Shown: positions 1 through 9,656 of the stretch, in pieces | Layout of the letters: each line of letters begins with the position of its first letter | Position numbering within the stretch: position 1 is the stretch's first letter | From: Streptomyces sp. WP-1 | GTDB taxonomy: Bacteria; Actinomycetota; Actinomycetes; Streptomycetales; Streptomycetaceae | Reading direction: 5' to 3' | DNA length: 64,000 nt | Assembly (NCBI RefSeq): GCF_030450125.1 | Contig: NZ_CP123923.1 | Span: 3,100,001 to 3,164,000, forward strand | The notes under the pieces: generated by a model | Databases searched by the model: none | What the model was told of the DNA's origin: nothing | The model's input: only the letters and a program-made list of their open reading frames with translations | Translations under genes and position numbers: made by a program

Positions 1-81
1 GCGCCGCCGCCCGGCCGGGCACCGGCTCACGGCCACTGAGCCTTACCTCACAAGCTGGCCGTCGGCGGCAGGTTCTACGCT

Positions 82-113
82 GGACGGGCCCGCCAGCGTC
101 GGCGGGCCCGTCC
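82..113. terminator. GC-rich inverted repeat upstream of fumarase
   Basis: Perfect 13-bp arms (82-94 and 101-113) flank a 6-nt loop. The hairpin lies 24 nt before the fumarase start and just after a possible -10 box (TACGCT, 76-81). It could terminate a gene to the left of the window or be a leader hairpin; the sequence does not decide. Confidence 0.45.
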
Positions 114-136
114 GTCAGAGTGAGGAATGGGCTGAG

Positions 137-1831
137 ATGCCGCGTAGTTCCCAACCGCCCCGCCCAGCGTTCGCATACACCGATCTGCTCCCCCAGGGAG
201 AGGACACCACCCCTTACCGGCTGGTCACGTCCGAGGGCGTGTCCACCGTCGAGGGACCGGACGGACGGACGTTCCTCAAGGTGGAGCCCGAGGCACTGCG
301 GGCGCTGGCCGCGGAGGCCATCCACGACATCCAGCACTACCTGCGCCCGGCCCACCTCGCCCAGCTGCGCCGCATCATCGACGACCCCGAGGCGTCCGCG
401 AACGACAAGTTCGTCGCCCTGGACCTGCTGAAGAACGCGAACATCGCGGCGGCGGGCGTGCTGCCGATGTGCCAGGACACCGGCACGGCGATCGTCATGG
501 GCAAGCGCGGCCAGAACGTCCTCACCGAGGGCGCGGACGAGAAGCACCTCTCGCACGGCATCTACGACGCCTACACGAAGCTGAACCTGCGCTACTCGCA
601 GATGGCTCCGCTCACCATGTGGGAGGAGAAGAACACCGGCTCCAACCTGCCCGCGCAGATCGAGCTGTACGCGACGGACGGCGGCGCCTACAAGTTCCTG
701 TTCATGGCGAAGGGCGGCGGCTCGGCCAACAAGTCCTTCCTGTACCAGGAGACCAAGGCCGTCCTGAACGAGGCCTCCATGATGAAGTTCCTGGAGGAGA
801 AGATCCGTTCGCTCGGTACGGCCGCGTGCCCGCCGTACCACCTGGCGATCGTGGTCGGCGGCACCAGCGCCGAGTACGCGCTCAAGACCGCGAAGTACGC
901 CTCCGCGCACTACCTGGACAACGCGCCCGCCGAGGGTTCGCCGCTCGGCCACGGCTTCCGGGACAAGGAGCTGGAGGAGAAGGTCTTCGAGCTGACCCAG
1001 AAGATCGGCATCGGCGCGCAGTTCGGCGGCAAGTACTTCTGCCACGACGTGCGGGTGGTGCGGCTGCCCCGGCACGGCGCGTCCTGCCCGGTGGCCATCG
1101 CCGTGTCCTGCTCGGCCGACCGTCAGGCCGTCGCGAAGATCACCGCAGAGGGCGTCTTCCTGGAGCAGCTGGAGCGGGACCCGGCGCGGTTCCTGCCGGA
1201 GACGACGGACGAGCACCTGCGGACCGACGGCGACGTCGTCGAGATCGACCTCAACCAGCCGATGGACACGATCCTCGCCGAGCTGACCAAGTACCCGGTC
1301 AAGACCCGGCTGTCGCTGACCGGTCCGCTGGTCGTGGCCCGTGACATCGCGCACGCCAAGATCAAGGAGCGCCTGGACGCCGGTGAGGAGATGCCGCAGT
1401 ACCTGAAGGACCACCCGGTGTACTACGCCGGTCCGGCCAAGACGCCCGAGGGCTACGCGTCCGGCTCCTTCGGTCCGACCACGGCCGGCCGGATGGACTC
1501 CTACGTGGCGCAGTTCCAGGCGGCCGGCGGCTCCAAGGTGATGCTCGCCAAGGGCAACCGCAGCAAGCAGGTCACCGACGCGTGCGACGCCCACGGCGGC
1601 TTCTACCTCGGCTCCATCGGCGGCCCCGCGGCCCGGCTCGCCCAGGACTGCATCAAGAAGGTCGAGGTCCTGGAGTACGAGGAGCTGGGCATGGAGGCCG
1701 TCTGGAAGATCGAGGTCGAGGACTTCCCGGCGTTCATCGTCGTGGACGACAAGGGCAACGACTTCTTCCAGGACCCGGCCCCCGCCCCCACCTTCACCTC
1801 GATCCCGGTGCGGGGCCCCGGCCTGGCCTGA
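137..1831 (+). CDS. fumA: Class I fumarate hydratase (Fe-S dependent)
   Basis: Reversible hydration of fumarate to L-malate in the TCA cycle; cytoplasmic. The 564-residue protein has the length and layout of homodimeric class I fumarases: an N-terminal alpha domain with the cluster-ligand motif MCQDTGTA (Cys112), further cysteines in the central part ([15 protein letters not shown]), and a C-terminal beta domain with [19 protein letters not shown]. Class I enzymes carry a labile [4Fe-4S] cluster and are oxygen-sensitive. The ATG at 137 follows GAGGAATGG, a usable ribosome site. A hairpin separates it from a class II fumarase 75 nt downstream, so the cell has an Fe-S and a stable isozyme side by side. 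The symbol is by family; some Streptomyces annotations use fumB. Confidence 0.93.
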   Translation: MPRSSQPPRPAFAYTDLLPQGEDTTPYRLVTSEGVSTVEGPDGRTFLKVEPEALRALAAEAIHDIQHYLRPAHLAQLRRIIDDPEASANDKFVALDLLKNANIAAAGVLPMCQDTGTAIVMGKRGQNVLTEGADEKHLSHGIYDAYTKLNLRYSQMAPLTMWEEKNTGSNLPAQIELYATDGGAYKFLFMAKGGGSANKSFLYQETKAVLNEASMMKFLEEKIRSLGTAACPPYHLAIVVGGTSAEYALKTAKYASAHYLDNAPAEGSPLGHGFRDKELEEKVFELTQKIGIGAQFGGKYFCHDVRVVRLPRHGASCPVAIAVSCSADRQAVAKITAEGVFLEQLERDPARFLPETTDEHLRTDGDVVEIDLNQPMDTILAELTKYPVKTRLSLTGPLVVARDIAHAKIKERLDAGEEMPQYLKDHPVYYAGPAKTPEGYASGSFGPTTAGRMDSYVAQFQAAGGSKVMLAKGNRSKQVTDACDAHGGFYLGSIGGPAARLAQDCIKKVEVLEYEELGMEAVWKIEVEDFPAFIVVDDKGNDFFQDPAPAPTFTSIPVRGPGLA

Positions 1832-1839
1832 CCCATACG

Positions 1840-1870
1840 GGGGTTGGGCCAGAACCGATGGCCCAACCCC
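1840..1870 (+). terminator. Hairpin between the two fumarase genes
   Basis: Perfect 11-bp inverted repeat (1840-1850 and 1860-1870) with a 9-nt loop, starting 9 nt after the first fumarase stop. No T-run follows, as is usual in Streptomyces. It is a likely terminator or attenuator for the first gene. Confidence 0.7.
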
Positions 1871-1906
1871 TGGAACAACACCGGCCCCTCCTCCGCTGTA
1901 CCCGGT

Positions 1907-3292
1907 ATGAGCGAATACCGCATCGAGCACGACTCCATGGGCGAGGTCCGGGTACCGGCGGGTGCCAAGTGGCGGGCGCAGACGCAGCGGGCCGTGGAGA
2001 ACTTCCCCGTGTCCGGGCAGCGGATCGAGCGGGCGCACATCGAGGCGCTCGCGCGGATCAAGGCGGCCGCGGCGAAGGTGAACGCCGAACTCGGGGTGCT
2101 GGACAAGGACATCGCGGGGGCGATCCAGGAGGCGGCCGGGGAGGTCGCCCGGGGGGACTGGGACGAGCACTTCCCGGTCGACGTCTTCCAGACCGGTTCG
2201 GGCACCTCGTCCAACATGAACACCAACGAGGTCCTCGCGACCCTGGCGAGCGAGCGGCTCGGGCGCCCGGTGCATCCGAACGACCACGTCAACGCCTCGC
2301 AGTCGTCCAACGACGTCTTCCCCTCCTCCCTCCACATCGCCGCCACCGCCGCCGTCACCCACGACCTGATCCCGGCCCTCGACCATCTCGCCGCCGCGCT
2401 GGAGCGCAAGAGCGCCGAGTTCGCCGACGTGGTGAAGTCGGGCCGCACGCATCTGATGGACGCCACCCCGGTGACGCTGGGCCAGGAGTTCGGCGGCTAC
2501 GCGGCGCAGGTCCGCTACGGCGTCGAGCGGCTGCGCGCCTCGCTGCCCCGGCTGGCCGAGCTGCCGCTGGGCGGCACCGCGGTGGGCACCGGCATCAACA
2601 CCCCGCCCGGGTTCTCCGCCGCCGTCATCGAGGAGGTCGCCCGGGCCACCGGGCTGCCGCTGACCGAGGCCCGCGACCACTTCGAGGCGCAGGGCGCCCG
2701 GGACGGCGTCGTGGAGACCAGCGGGCAGCTGCGGACCATCGCGGTCGGGCTGACGAAGATCGCCAACGATCTGCGCTGGATGGCCTCGGGACCGCGCACC
2801 GGGCTCGCCGAGATCCGGCTGCCCGACCTCCAGCCGGGCTCCTCGATCATGCCGGGCAAGGTCAACCCGGTGGTGCCGGAGGCCGTGCTGATGGTCGCCG
2901 CCCAGGTCGTCGGCAACGACGCCACCATCGCCACCGCGGGCGCCGCCGGCAACTTCGAGCTGAACGTGATGCTTCCGGTCATCGCCAAGAACGTCCTGGA
3001 ATCGATCCGGCTGCTGGCCAACGTGACCCGGCTGCTGGCGGACCGCACCGTCGACGGCATCACCGCCGACCGCGAACGCGCCCGCGAGTACGCCGAGTCG
3101 TCGCCGTCCGTCGTCACCCCGCTGAACAAGTACATCGGCTACGAGGAGGCCGCGAAGGTCGCCAAGAAGGCGCTCGCCGAACGCAGGACGATCCGTCAGG
3201 TGGTCGAGGAGGGCGGGTACGTGGAGCGCGGCGAGCTGACCGCGGAGCAGCTCGACGAGGCGCTGGACGTGCTGCGGATGACCCATCCGTAG
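1907..3292 (+). CDS. fumC: Class II fumarate hydratase
   Basis: Iron-independent, homotetrameric fumarase of the aspartase/fumarase superfamily. The 461-residue protein has the expected motifs: [13 protein letters not shown] near the N-terminus, [18 protein letters not shown] in the middle, and the signature loop [15 protein letters not shown] with Ser312/Ser313, one of which is the catalytic serine. The start MSEYRIEHD at 1907 was preferred over an in-frame upstream codon at 1844, because 1844 lies inside the intergenic hairpin. As a heat- and oxygen-stable isozyme it would back up the Fe-S fumarase when the cluster is damaged; that role is inferred from E. coli, not visible here. Confidence 0.95.
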   Translation: MSEYRIEHDSMGEVRVPAGAKWRAQTQRAVENFPVSGQRIERAHIEALARIKAAAAKVNAELGVLDKDIAGAIQEAAGEVARGDWDEHFPVDVFQTGSGTSSNMNTNEVLATLASERLGRPVHPNDHVNASQSSNDVFPSSLHIAATAAVTHDLIPALDHLAAALERKSAEFADVVKSGRTHLMDATPVTLGQEFGGYAAQVRYGVERLRASLPRLAELPLGGTAVGTGINTPPGFSAAVIEEVARATGLPLTEARDHFEAQGARDGVVETSGQLRTIAVGLTKIANDLRWMASGPRTGLAEIRLPDLQPGSSIMPGKVNPVVPEAVLMVAAQVVGNDATIATAGAAGNFELNVMLPVIAKNVLESIRLLANVTRLLADRTVDGITADRERAREYAESSPSVVTPLNKYIGYEEAAKVAKKALAERRTIRQVVEEGGYVERGELTAEQLDEALDVLRMTHP

Positions 3293-3375
3293 CCCCTGAG
3301 CGAACCTTTTCGGCCACCGCGCACGCGCACGGGGGAACCGTGACCCGCGCCGCAGCGCCCGCCGCGCCCGGCACC

Positions 3376-3381
3376 TAATAT
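3376..3381 (+). promoter_or_regulatory. -10 box of a likely leaderless promoter
   Basis: TAATAT sits 6 nt before the ATG of the DUF402 gene, and no Shine-Dalgarno sequence is present between them. Transcription would start at or next to the A of the ATG. No good -35 box is visible. Confidence 0.55.
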
Positions 3382-3387
3382 CTGCCC

Positions 3388-4077
3388 ATGACGGACGACG
3401 GAACGATGCGGCAAGCGGCGGCGGGACCTGCGGCGTACTGGGCGCCGGGGACCCAGATCCTGTGGCGTTACCGGGAGAACGGCGGCGCGAAGTTCCATAT
3501 CGTGCGGCCCGTCACCGTCGTACGCGACGACGCCGATCTGCTCGCCGTCTGGCTGGCCCCCGGCACCGAGTGCGTGAAGCCGGCCCTCGCCGACGGCACG
3601 CCGGTGCACCGCGAGCCGCTGGAGTCCCGCTACACCAAGCCGCGCACGGTACGGCGGGACCGCTGGCTCGGCACCGGCGTGCTCAAGCTCGCCCAGCCCG
3701 GGGTGCCCTGGTCGGTGTGGCTGTTCTGGGAACCCGGCTGGCGGTTCAAGAACTGGTACGTCAACCTGGAGGAACCGCTGGTCCGCTGGGCGGGCGGGGT
3801 GGACTCCGAGGACCACTTCCTGGACATCGACGTACGCCCGGACCGCAGCTGGCAGTGGCGCGACGAGGACGAGTTCGCACAGGCCCAGCGGGACGGCCTG
3901 ATGCCCGCCGAGACCGCCGAACGGGTCCGCGCGGCCGGGAGGGCGGCCCTGGAGGCGATCGCGGCCTGGGGGCCGCCGTTCTCGGAAGGCTGGCCGAGAT
4001 GGCGCCCGGACGAGTCCTGGGCGGTACCGTCACTCCCCGAGGACTGGGACCGTACGCCCGCGCACGTGTCCTCATGA
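3388..4077 (+). CDS. DUF402 domain protein
   Basis: A 229-residue soluble protein with a DUF402 (FomD-like) domain at about residues 20-180. Visible features are the aromatic-rich core WLFWEPGWRFKNWYVNLEEP and the acidic EDHFLDIDVRPDRSWQWRDEDEF, which matches the metal-binding acidic cluster of the family. FomD hydrolyses cytidylylated phosphonates in fosfomycin synthesis; other DUF402 proteins are nucleoside di- or triphosphate phosphatases. No phosphonate genes are nearby, so the substrate is unknown. It probably has its own leaderless promoter. The next gene starts 281 nt downstream. Confidence 0.8.
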   Translation: MTDDGTMRQAAAGPAAYWAPGTQILWRYRENGGAKFHIVRPVTVVRDDADLLAVWLAPGTECVKPALADGTPVHREPLESRYTKPRTVRRDRWLGTGVLKLAQPGVPWSVWLFWEPGWRFKNWYVNLEEPLVRWAGGVDSEDHFLDIDVRPDRSWQWRDEDEFAQAQRDGLMPAETAERVRAAGRAALEAIAAWGPPFSEGWPRWRPDESWAVPSLPEDWDRTPAHVSS

Positions 4078-4358
4078 GACTCTTGATGCGCCCCCGGGCA
4101 GGAAACGTAGGATCGTCCTCCGCAAGGGCGCTTCGGAGCGACAACTTCCGCGGCTTGCGCCGGGCTTGACCGATCGTCACCGAGGGGCGGCAGGGACGTG
4201 AACGAGGGGTATCAGGGGAGCACCGCCGGGCGCGCGGGCCACGCCGGTGGCACGGGAACTTCCTTCGAGCACGCGGAAAATCCGTTCCCGGGACACGTAT
4301 TGCGGGTATCGGGACTTCTGCGGGACCGACCGCGCGCCCTGCGCGCGGCCCCGGACGG

Positions 4359-6467
4359 ATGGATGCGACACGCGTGACGGAGCAGCCCACCTCCTTCGAG
4401 CGCCCCGAGGCGGGCGCCGACCCCGCGGACGGCCGCGGGGCGCTGACGCATGCTCCGGAACCGGCCGGCACGCCCGTCTTACCCGTGCAGGCACGGGCGG
4501 ACGGGACGCCCTCCGGGCCCGGAGCGGCCACCTCGTGTGGCCAGCCAATGGACGGCAAGGGGAAGGAGCCCCCAGTCAACGGCCCGGAGCACTCCCAGCC
4601 CGCCACCGCGGACGCCGGCGCGGCCCATCGCCCGCGTCCCGCGGAGGCCATTCCGCCGCAGCCGGGCGCCGACCAGGAGCGGGCGCCAAGCGGTCCGGAG
4701 CGCCGTACCGGACGGGGTCTGCCGCCGGGGCGGCCGATGCCCATGCGGCGTGACGGCGACCGGCTCAGGTTCGTCGGCGCGGCCACCCGCAGGATCGCCC
4801 GCGGCCTCGACCTGGACGAGATCGTGATGGGTCTGTGCCGGGCCACGGTGCCGACGTTCTCGGACGCGATCCTCGTCTATCTGCGCGACCCGCTGCCGGT
4901 CGGCGACGAACGGCCCACCGGCCCCGTCGTCCTGCGGCTGCGCCGCACCGACCGCGTACCGGAGGAGCGGGACACCGACGGCGTCCTGCTGCCCGGCGCG
5001 TTCGAGCCGGAGCCCGAGCCGGTCGCGCTCGCGGAACTGTCCTCGCTGACCACCGAGCTGTGCGAGGTGCGCCCCGGCGGCGCGCTGAACGAGGTGCTGC
5101 GCGGGGTGCGCCCGGTGTTCGCGGACGCGCCGGCCGCACGGGCAGCGCTGCCCGAACTGCTCGGCGACGGCGCGGAGGCGCTCGTACCGTCCGGGCAGCA
5201 CGCGATCCTCGCGCCGCTGCGCGGCCGCCGCCGGGTGATCGGCGCGGCCCTGTTCCTGCGCCGCCCCGAGCGCCCCGCGTTCGAGACGGACGATCTGCTG
5301 GTGGCCGCCCAGCTGGCCACGCACAGCGCGCTCGGCATCGACAAGGCGGTGCTCTACGGCCGCGAGGCGTACATCGCCGACGAGTTGCAGCGCACCATGC
5401 TGCCCGAGACCCTGCCCCGCCCGACCGGGGTGCGGCTCGCCTCCCGGTATCTGCCGGCCGCGGAGACCGCGCGGGTGGGCGGCGACTGGTACGACGCGAT
5501 CCCGCTGCCCGGCAGCCGGGTCGCGCTGGTGGTCGGCGATGTCATGGGCCACTCGATGACCTCGGCGGCGATCATGGGCCAGCTGCGCACCACCGCGCAG
5601 ACCCTGGCCGGTCTCGATCTGCCGCCCCAGGAGGTGCTGCACCACCTGGACGAGCAGGCCCAGCGGCTCGGCACCGACCGCATGGCGACCTGCCTGTACG
5701 CCGTCTACGACCCGGTCACGCACCGCATCACCATCGCCAACGCCGGTCATCCGCCGCCCGTGCTGCTGCACCTGGGCGGCCGGGCCGAGGTGCTGCGGGT
5801 GCCGCCGGGCGCGCCGATCGGTGTCGGCGGGGTGGACTTCGAGGCGGTCGAGCTGGACGCGCCGGCCGGGGCCACGCTGCTGCTGTACACCGACGGCCTG
5901 GTGGAGTCCCGGCTGCGGGACGTGTGGACGGGCATAGAGCAGCTGCGCGAGCGGCTCGCCGCCACCGCGCAGCTGACCGGTCCGGACCATCCGCCGCCGC
6001 TGGAAGCCCTGTGCGACGAGGTCCTCGACATGCTCGGTCCGGGCGACCGGGACGACGACATCGCGCTGCTCGCGGCCCGCTTCGACGGGATCGCGCCGAG
6101 CGATGTGGCGTACTGGACGCTGGAGCCGGAGGACTCGGCCCCGGGGCAGGCCCGCCGGCTGGCCCGGCGCGCGCTCGCCCGCTGGGACATGGAGGACCTC
6201 ACCGACTCGGTGGAGCTGCTGGTCAGCGAGGTCGTGACGAACGCCGTACGGTACGCGTCCCGGCCGGTGACGCTGCGGCTGCTGCGCACGCATGTGCTGC
6301 GCTGCGAGGTCGGCGACGACGTGCCGCAGCTGCCGCGGCTGCGGCAGGCGCGCGCGACCGACGAGGGCGGGCGGGGCCTGTACCTCGTCAACAAGCTGGC
6401 CCGGCGGTGGGGTGCGACACGGCTGAGCACCGGCAAGGTGGTGTGGTTCGAGCTGCATCGCGGCTGA
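4359..6467 (+). CDS. GAF / SpoIIE-type PP2C phosphatase / HATPase regulator
   Basis: A 702-residue signalling protein of the RsbU/RsbW kind, predicted to act in a partner-switching pathway on anti-sigma or anti-anti-sigma proteins. The first 120 residues are Pro/Ala-rich and probably disordered. A GAF-like domain follows (about 130-340), then a PPM phosphatase domain (about 345-570) with GGDWYDAI, GDVMGHSMTSAAIMGQLR and YTDGLVESR, ending in DDDIALL, which supplies metal-ligand aspartates. The C-terminus is an anti-sigma-type ATPase (about 585-702) with SEVVTNAVRYAS (N box) and GRGLYLVNKLARRWG (G box). Start choice is uncertain: GTG at 4374 or later ATGs are possible within the low-complexity N-terminus. 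Phosphatase and kinase in one chain is common in Streptomyces. Confidence 0.9.
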   Translation: MDATRVTEQPTSFERPEAGADPADGRGALTHAPEPAGTPVLPVQARADGTPSGPGAATSCGQPMDGKGKEPPVNGPEHSQPATADAGAAHRPRPAEAIPPQPGADQERAPSGPERRTGRGLPPGRPMPMRRDGDRLRFVGAATRRIARGLDLDEIVMGLCRATVPTFSDAILVYLRDPLPVGDERPTGPVVLRLRRTDRVPEERDTDGVLLPGAFEPEPEPVALAELSSLTTELCEVRPGGALNEVLRGVRPVFADAPAARAALPELLGDGAEALVPSGQHAILAPLRGRRRVIGAALFLRRPERPAFETDDLLVAAQLATHSALGIDKAVLYGREAYIADELQRTMLPETLPRPTGVRLASRYLPAAETARVGGDWYDAIPLPGSRVALVVGDVMGHSMTSAAIMGQLRTTAQTLAGLDLPPQEVLHHLDEQAQRLGTDRMATCLYAVYDPVTHRITIANAGHPPPVLLHLGGRAEVLRVPPGAPIGVGGVDFEAVELDAPAGATLLLYTDGLVESRLRDVWTGIEQLRERLAATAQLTGPDHPPPLEALCDEVLDMLGPGDRDDDIALLAARFDGIAPSDVAYWTLEPEDSAPGQARRLARRALARWDMEDLTDSVELLVSEVVTNAVRYASRPVTLRLLRTHVLRCEVGDDVPQLPRLRQARATDEGGRGLYLVNKLARRWGATRLSTGKVVWFELHRG

Positions 6468-6484
6468 GCCGAGGCGGCGGCACG

Positions 6485-6529
6485 CATGAGGGAGGGCGCC
6501 CGGTGACATACCGGGCGCCCTCCCTCATG
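6485..6529. terminator. Bidirectional terminator, 20-bp perfect stem
   Basis: Arms 6485-6504 and 6510-6529 are exactly complementary over 20 bp with a 5-nt loop. The hairpin lies between two convergent genes, 18 nt after the phosphatase stop and 6 nt before the stop of the penicillin-binding protein gene on the other strand, so it can serve both. Confidence 0.9.
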
Positions 6530-6534
6530 TCCGT

Positions 6535-8907
6535 CTACGGCTGTTTCTGCCGCTGCTGGTGTTCCAGCTGCTCCCGCTGCCCCCCGAGCTGGTCGAGCGG
6601 GTCGTCCGGGGAGGGGTCGCCCGTCGGCGCCCCGGTGGTCGGCGACCCGGTCGGGGACTGCGTCGGCGACTTGGTCGGGGTCTGCGTCGGCGACTGGGTG
6701 GGCGACTGGGTCGGGGTGTGGGACGAGGACGGCGTGCCCGACGGCGACTGCGAGGGCGACCGGGTCGGGGTGTGGCTGGTGGTCAGCGACGGCGTCGGCG
6801 TCTCGACGGCTGCGCCCTGGGAGGTGTCCAGGTCGAACTTGCTGACGCCGTCCATCGCGTTGAAGGTGTAGGCGGCCCAGATCTCCGCCGGGTAGGTGCC
6901 GCCGTTGACCCGGCCGGTGCCCGGGAGCAGGCCGGTGGCGCCCGTCAGGGGAACCTGCGCGTGGGTCTTGGCGCTCTCGCCGAACAGGCCGACCGAGGTG
7001 ACGAGGCCGGGCGTGTAGCCGGTGAACCAGGCCGACTTGTTGTTGTCGGACGTACCCGTCTTGCCGGCCACCTGCTGCCCGTCACGTGCCGGGTTGGCCG
7101 CCACCGACACCCTGGCCGTACCGTCGTCGACCACGCCGGTGAGCACGGAGGTGACCGTGTCGGCCGCCGTCCTGCTGATCACCTGGTCGCCGATCGGGTC
7201 GGGCATCTTCACATCGCGGTCCTTGTGCTCGACCGACTTGATGATCGCCGGGGTGACCTTCTTGCCGTGGTTGTCGAGGGTCGCGTAGATGCCGGCCATC
7301 TCCAGCGGGCTCGCGCCCATGGAGCCCAGCGTCTGCGCGGGCACCGCCTGCATGCCGGTGGTGTCCATGCCGAGCTGCTTGGCGGTGTTCATCACCTTGT
7401 CCATGCCCACGTCGACGCCCATCTGCGCGAAGACGGAGTTGACGGAGTCGTCCATGGCCTTCTGGACGGTGATGTTCCCGTAGTCGGCGTCGTCCTCGTT
7501 GGGCGGCCCGAAGCCGACCTTGGCGCCGTGGTCGACCACCTGGCGGCCGCTGGTGCCGTCGTACACCGTGTCGGCGTTGATCGGCTTGCCGTCCTGGGTG
7601 ACGGAGCCCTGCTGGAGCGCCGCGGCGAGGATCACCGGCTTGAAGGTGGAGGCGGGCTGGTAGTCGGTGCGGGTGGCGTTGTTCCTGAAGTGCTTGAAGT
7701 AGTCCGCGCCGCCGTACATGGCGAGGACCTTGCCCGTCTTCGGGTCGACGGACACGGCACCGGGCTGGACATCGCCGTCGACGGAGCGCTTCTTCGCGTC
7801 CAGCTTGCTGGTCAGCCGCTGTGTGACGGCCTGCTCCAGCTGGTGCTGCTTGCCCTTGTCGATGTTGAGGGTGATGGTCCAGCCACCCTTCCTCACCAGC
7901 GCCTCGGCGTCCCCGATCGTGGCGGCGCTGCCCTGGGCGACCAACTGCCGCTCCAGGGACGCGTTGGCCGCGTCCACCAGGTAGCCGGTCTGGCCCTTCA
8001 TACCGGGCGCCGCCTTGGGCGCCTTCGGCTTCTCGAAGTGCATGGCCCGGCGCTTGCCGGCGTCCAGCCAGTGCTGCTTGACCATGTTGTCCAGGACGTA
8101 GTTCCAGCGCGCCTCGGCCAGCCGCTTGCCGGTGGGGGACGCCAGCGCCCAGTCGTACTCGTTGGGCGCCTGGAGCAGGGCCGCGAGGTAGGCGCCCTCC
8201 TCGACCGTGAGGTTCTTGGCGTCCTTGTGGTAGTACGCCTGCGCCGCGGCCTGGATGCCGTAGGCGCCGCGGCCGTAGTAGCTGGTGTTGATGTAGCCCG
8301 CGAGGATGTACTCCTTGGACTTCTGGCGGTCCAGCTTCAGCGAGATGACCAGTTCCTTCAGCTTGCGCGAGACGGTCTGGTTCTGGTCGAGGTAGTAGTT
8401 CTTGACGTACTGCTGGGTGATGGTCGAACCGCCCTGCGTACCGCGCCCCATGACGGTGTTGAGCACACCGCGGGCGGTGCCCCTCAGGTCGACGCCGGAG
8501 TCGTGGTAGAAGCTCTTGTTCTCGGCGGCGACGAAGGTGTGCTGGACGTCCTTGGGGACCTCGTCGAGGTCGACGCTCTCCCGGTTGAGGTAACCGGTGC
8601 GGGTGAGCATCGTGCCGTCGCTGTACTTGTAGATGTTGCTCTGCAGCTGGGCGGCGGCGTTGCCCGCCGGGATGTCCACCAGCATGTACGCGGCCGTGAA
8701 GCCGCCTATGCACAGCAGGCACAGTCCGAAGACCGTGCCGAGGATCTTCTTCCACGTGAACATCCGGCGCAGGAAGCCCTTGCGGGGTTTGCCCCCGGGC
8801 GCGAGACCCGCCGATCCGTTGCCGGTCCCGGGTATCGAGCGGCGGCGCTGGGGCGCCGCGCGGTGGCCGCCGCGCTGTCGCGCTCGTCTCTCTTCCGCTC
8901 GTCCCAT
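6535..8907 (-). CDS. Class A penicillin-binding protein (bifunctional)
   Basis: A 790-residue cell-wall synthase that polymerises lipid II and cross-links peptidoglycan outside the membrane. A basic cytoplasmic tail (1-50) is followed by one membrane segment (about 54-76). The GT51 glycosyltransferase domain (about 90-270) has the catalytic Glu in VAAENKSFYHD and the motif GGSTITQQYVKNYYL. The transpeptidase domain has STFK near residue 420, SVN near 490 and KTGTS near 618. The last 75 residues are a Ser/Pro/Thr-rich tail with repeated (Q/K)SPTQ-type units and no catalytic motif. The ATG at 8907 is preceded by AAGGA. It is transcribed divergently from the PadR operon. Confidence 0.95.
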   Translation of the reverse strand: MGRAEERRARQRGGHRAAPQRRRSIPGTGNGSAGLAPGGKPRKGFLRRMFTWKKILGTVFGLCLLCIGGFTAAYMLVDIPAGNAAAQLQSNIYKYSDGTMLTRTGYLNRESVDLDEVPKDVQHTFVAAENKSFYHDSGVDLRGTARGVLNTVMGRGTQGGSTITQQYVKNYYLDQNQTVSRKLKELVISLKLDRQKSKEYILAGYINTSYYGRGAYGIQAAAQAYYHKDAKNLTVEEGAYLAALLQAPNEYDWALASPTGKRLAEARWNYVLDNMVKQHWLDAGKRRAMHFEKPKAPKAAPGMKGQTGYLVDAANASLERQLVAQGSAATIGDAEALVRKGGWTITLNIDKGKQHQLEQAVTQRLTSKLDAKKRSVDGDVQPGAVSVDPKTGKVLAMYGGADYFKHFRNNATRTDYQPASTFKPVILAAALQQGSVTQDGKPINADTVYDGTSGRQVVDHGAKVGFGPPNEDDADYGNITVQKAMDDSVNSVFAQMGVDVGMDKVMNTAKQLGMDTTGMQAVPAQTLGSMGASPLEMAGIYATLDNHGKKVTPAIIKSVEHKDRDVKMPDPIGDQVISRTAADTVTSVLTGVVDDGTARVSVAANPARDGQQVAGKTGTSDNNKSAWFTGYTPGLVTSVGLFGESAKTHAQVPLTGATGLLPGTGRVNGGTYPAEIWAAYTFNAMDGVSKFDLDTSQGAAVETPTPSLTTSHTPTRSPSQSPSGTPSSSHTPTQSPTQSPTQTPTKSPTQSPTGSPTTGAPTGDPSPDDPLDQLGGQREQLEHQQRQKQP

Positions 8908-9088
8908 GGGTCCTTCGCTCCGCTTCCGTCTCGGTGGTCAGCTCCGAAAGCTAACACTCGCCTCTATGACAAAGGGCAACCGATCCTCTCTTTTGCGGAC
9001 GTGAGAATCAGCACCCGTTCCAAGGGAACCGACGGTTACAGGGGGCCCGGGGTTGCTCCGCGTCCCGAAGTCACCGACCTGCACGCGG

Positions 9089-9120
9089 TGTGTATACACA
9101 TCGCGTATACACAGTGTGTA
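9089..9120 (+). promoter_or_regulatory. Likely PadR operator/promoter
   Basis: A perfect 12-bp palindrome, TGTGTATACACA (9089-9100), is followed by a second GTATACACA half (9105-9113) and a GTGTGTA. The cluster is 12-43 nt before the PadR gene start. PadR proteins typically bind such ATAC/GTAT palindromes over their own promoter. The site is therefore proposed as the autoregulatory operator of the PadR-ABC-permease operon. Confidence 0.7.
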
Positions 9121-9131
9121 GAGTGCGGGGC

Positions 9132-9656
9132 ATGTCCATCGGTCACACCCTCCTAGGACTCCTGGAGTCCGGCCCGCGCCACGGCTACGACCTCAAGCGG
9201 GCCTTCGACGAGAAATTCGGTCAGGACCGGCCCCTGCACTACGGCCAGGTCTACTCGACGATGTCCCGGCTGCTGAAGCACGGCCTCGTGGAGGTCGACG
9301 GCATAGAGACCGGCGGCGGCCCCGAGCGCAAGCGGTACGCCATCACCGATGCCGGCGTCACCGACGTCCAGCGCTGGCTCGCCACCCCGGAGAAGCCGGA
9401 GGAGTACCTCCAGTCGACCCTGTACACCAAGGTCGTCCTCGCTCTCCTCACCCACCGCGACGCCGCCGGCATCCTCGACATCCAGCGCTCCGAGCATCTG
9501 CGCAGCATGCGCATCCTGACGGACCGCAAGCGCAAGGGCGACCTCGCCGACCAGCTGATCTGCGACCACGCCCTGTTCCATCTGGAGGCCGACCTGCGCT
9601 GGCTGGAACTGACCACCGCCCGTCTGGACAAGCTGCGCGCGGAGGTCGCCGCATGA
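9132..9656 (+). CDS. PadR-family transcriptional regulator
   Basis: A 174-residue protein with an N-terminal winged helix (MSIGHTLLGLLESGPRHGYD onward, residues 1-80) and a C-terminal coiled helical dimerisation region (about 100-170, rich in Leu/Arg/Glu), the PadR-s1 layout. The start at 9132 was chosen because homologous PadR proteins begin with this helix; an upstream in-frame codon lies inside the operator palindrome. Its stop overlaps the next ATG (ATGA), showing translational coupling to the transporter. It probably represses its own operon and is relieved when the exporter substrate binds, as known for PadR regulators next to ABC exporters; the ligand is unknown. Confidence 0.9.
   Translation: MSIGHTLLGLLESGPRHGYDLKRAFDEKFGQDRPLHYGQVYSTMSRLLKHGLVEVDGIETGGGPERKRYAITDAGVTDVQRWLATPEKPEEYLQSTLYTKVVLALLTHRDAAGILDIQRSEHLRSMRILTDRKRKGDLADQLICDHALFHLEADLRWLELTTARLDKLRAEVAA

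Noticed and set aside
6559-9156. An 865-codon open frame on the plus strand opposite the penicillin-binding protein
   Set aside because: It is a GC-rich shadow; all catalytic motifs are in the minus-strand frame.
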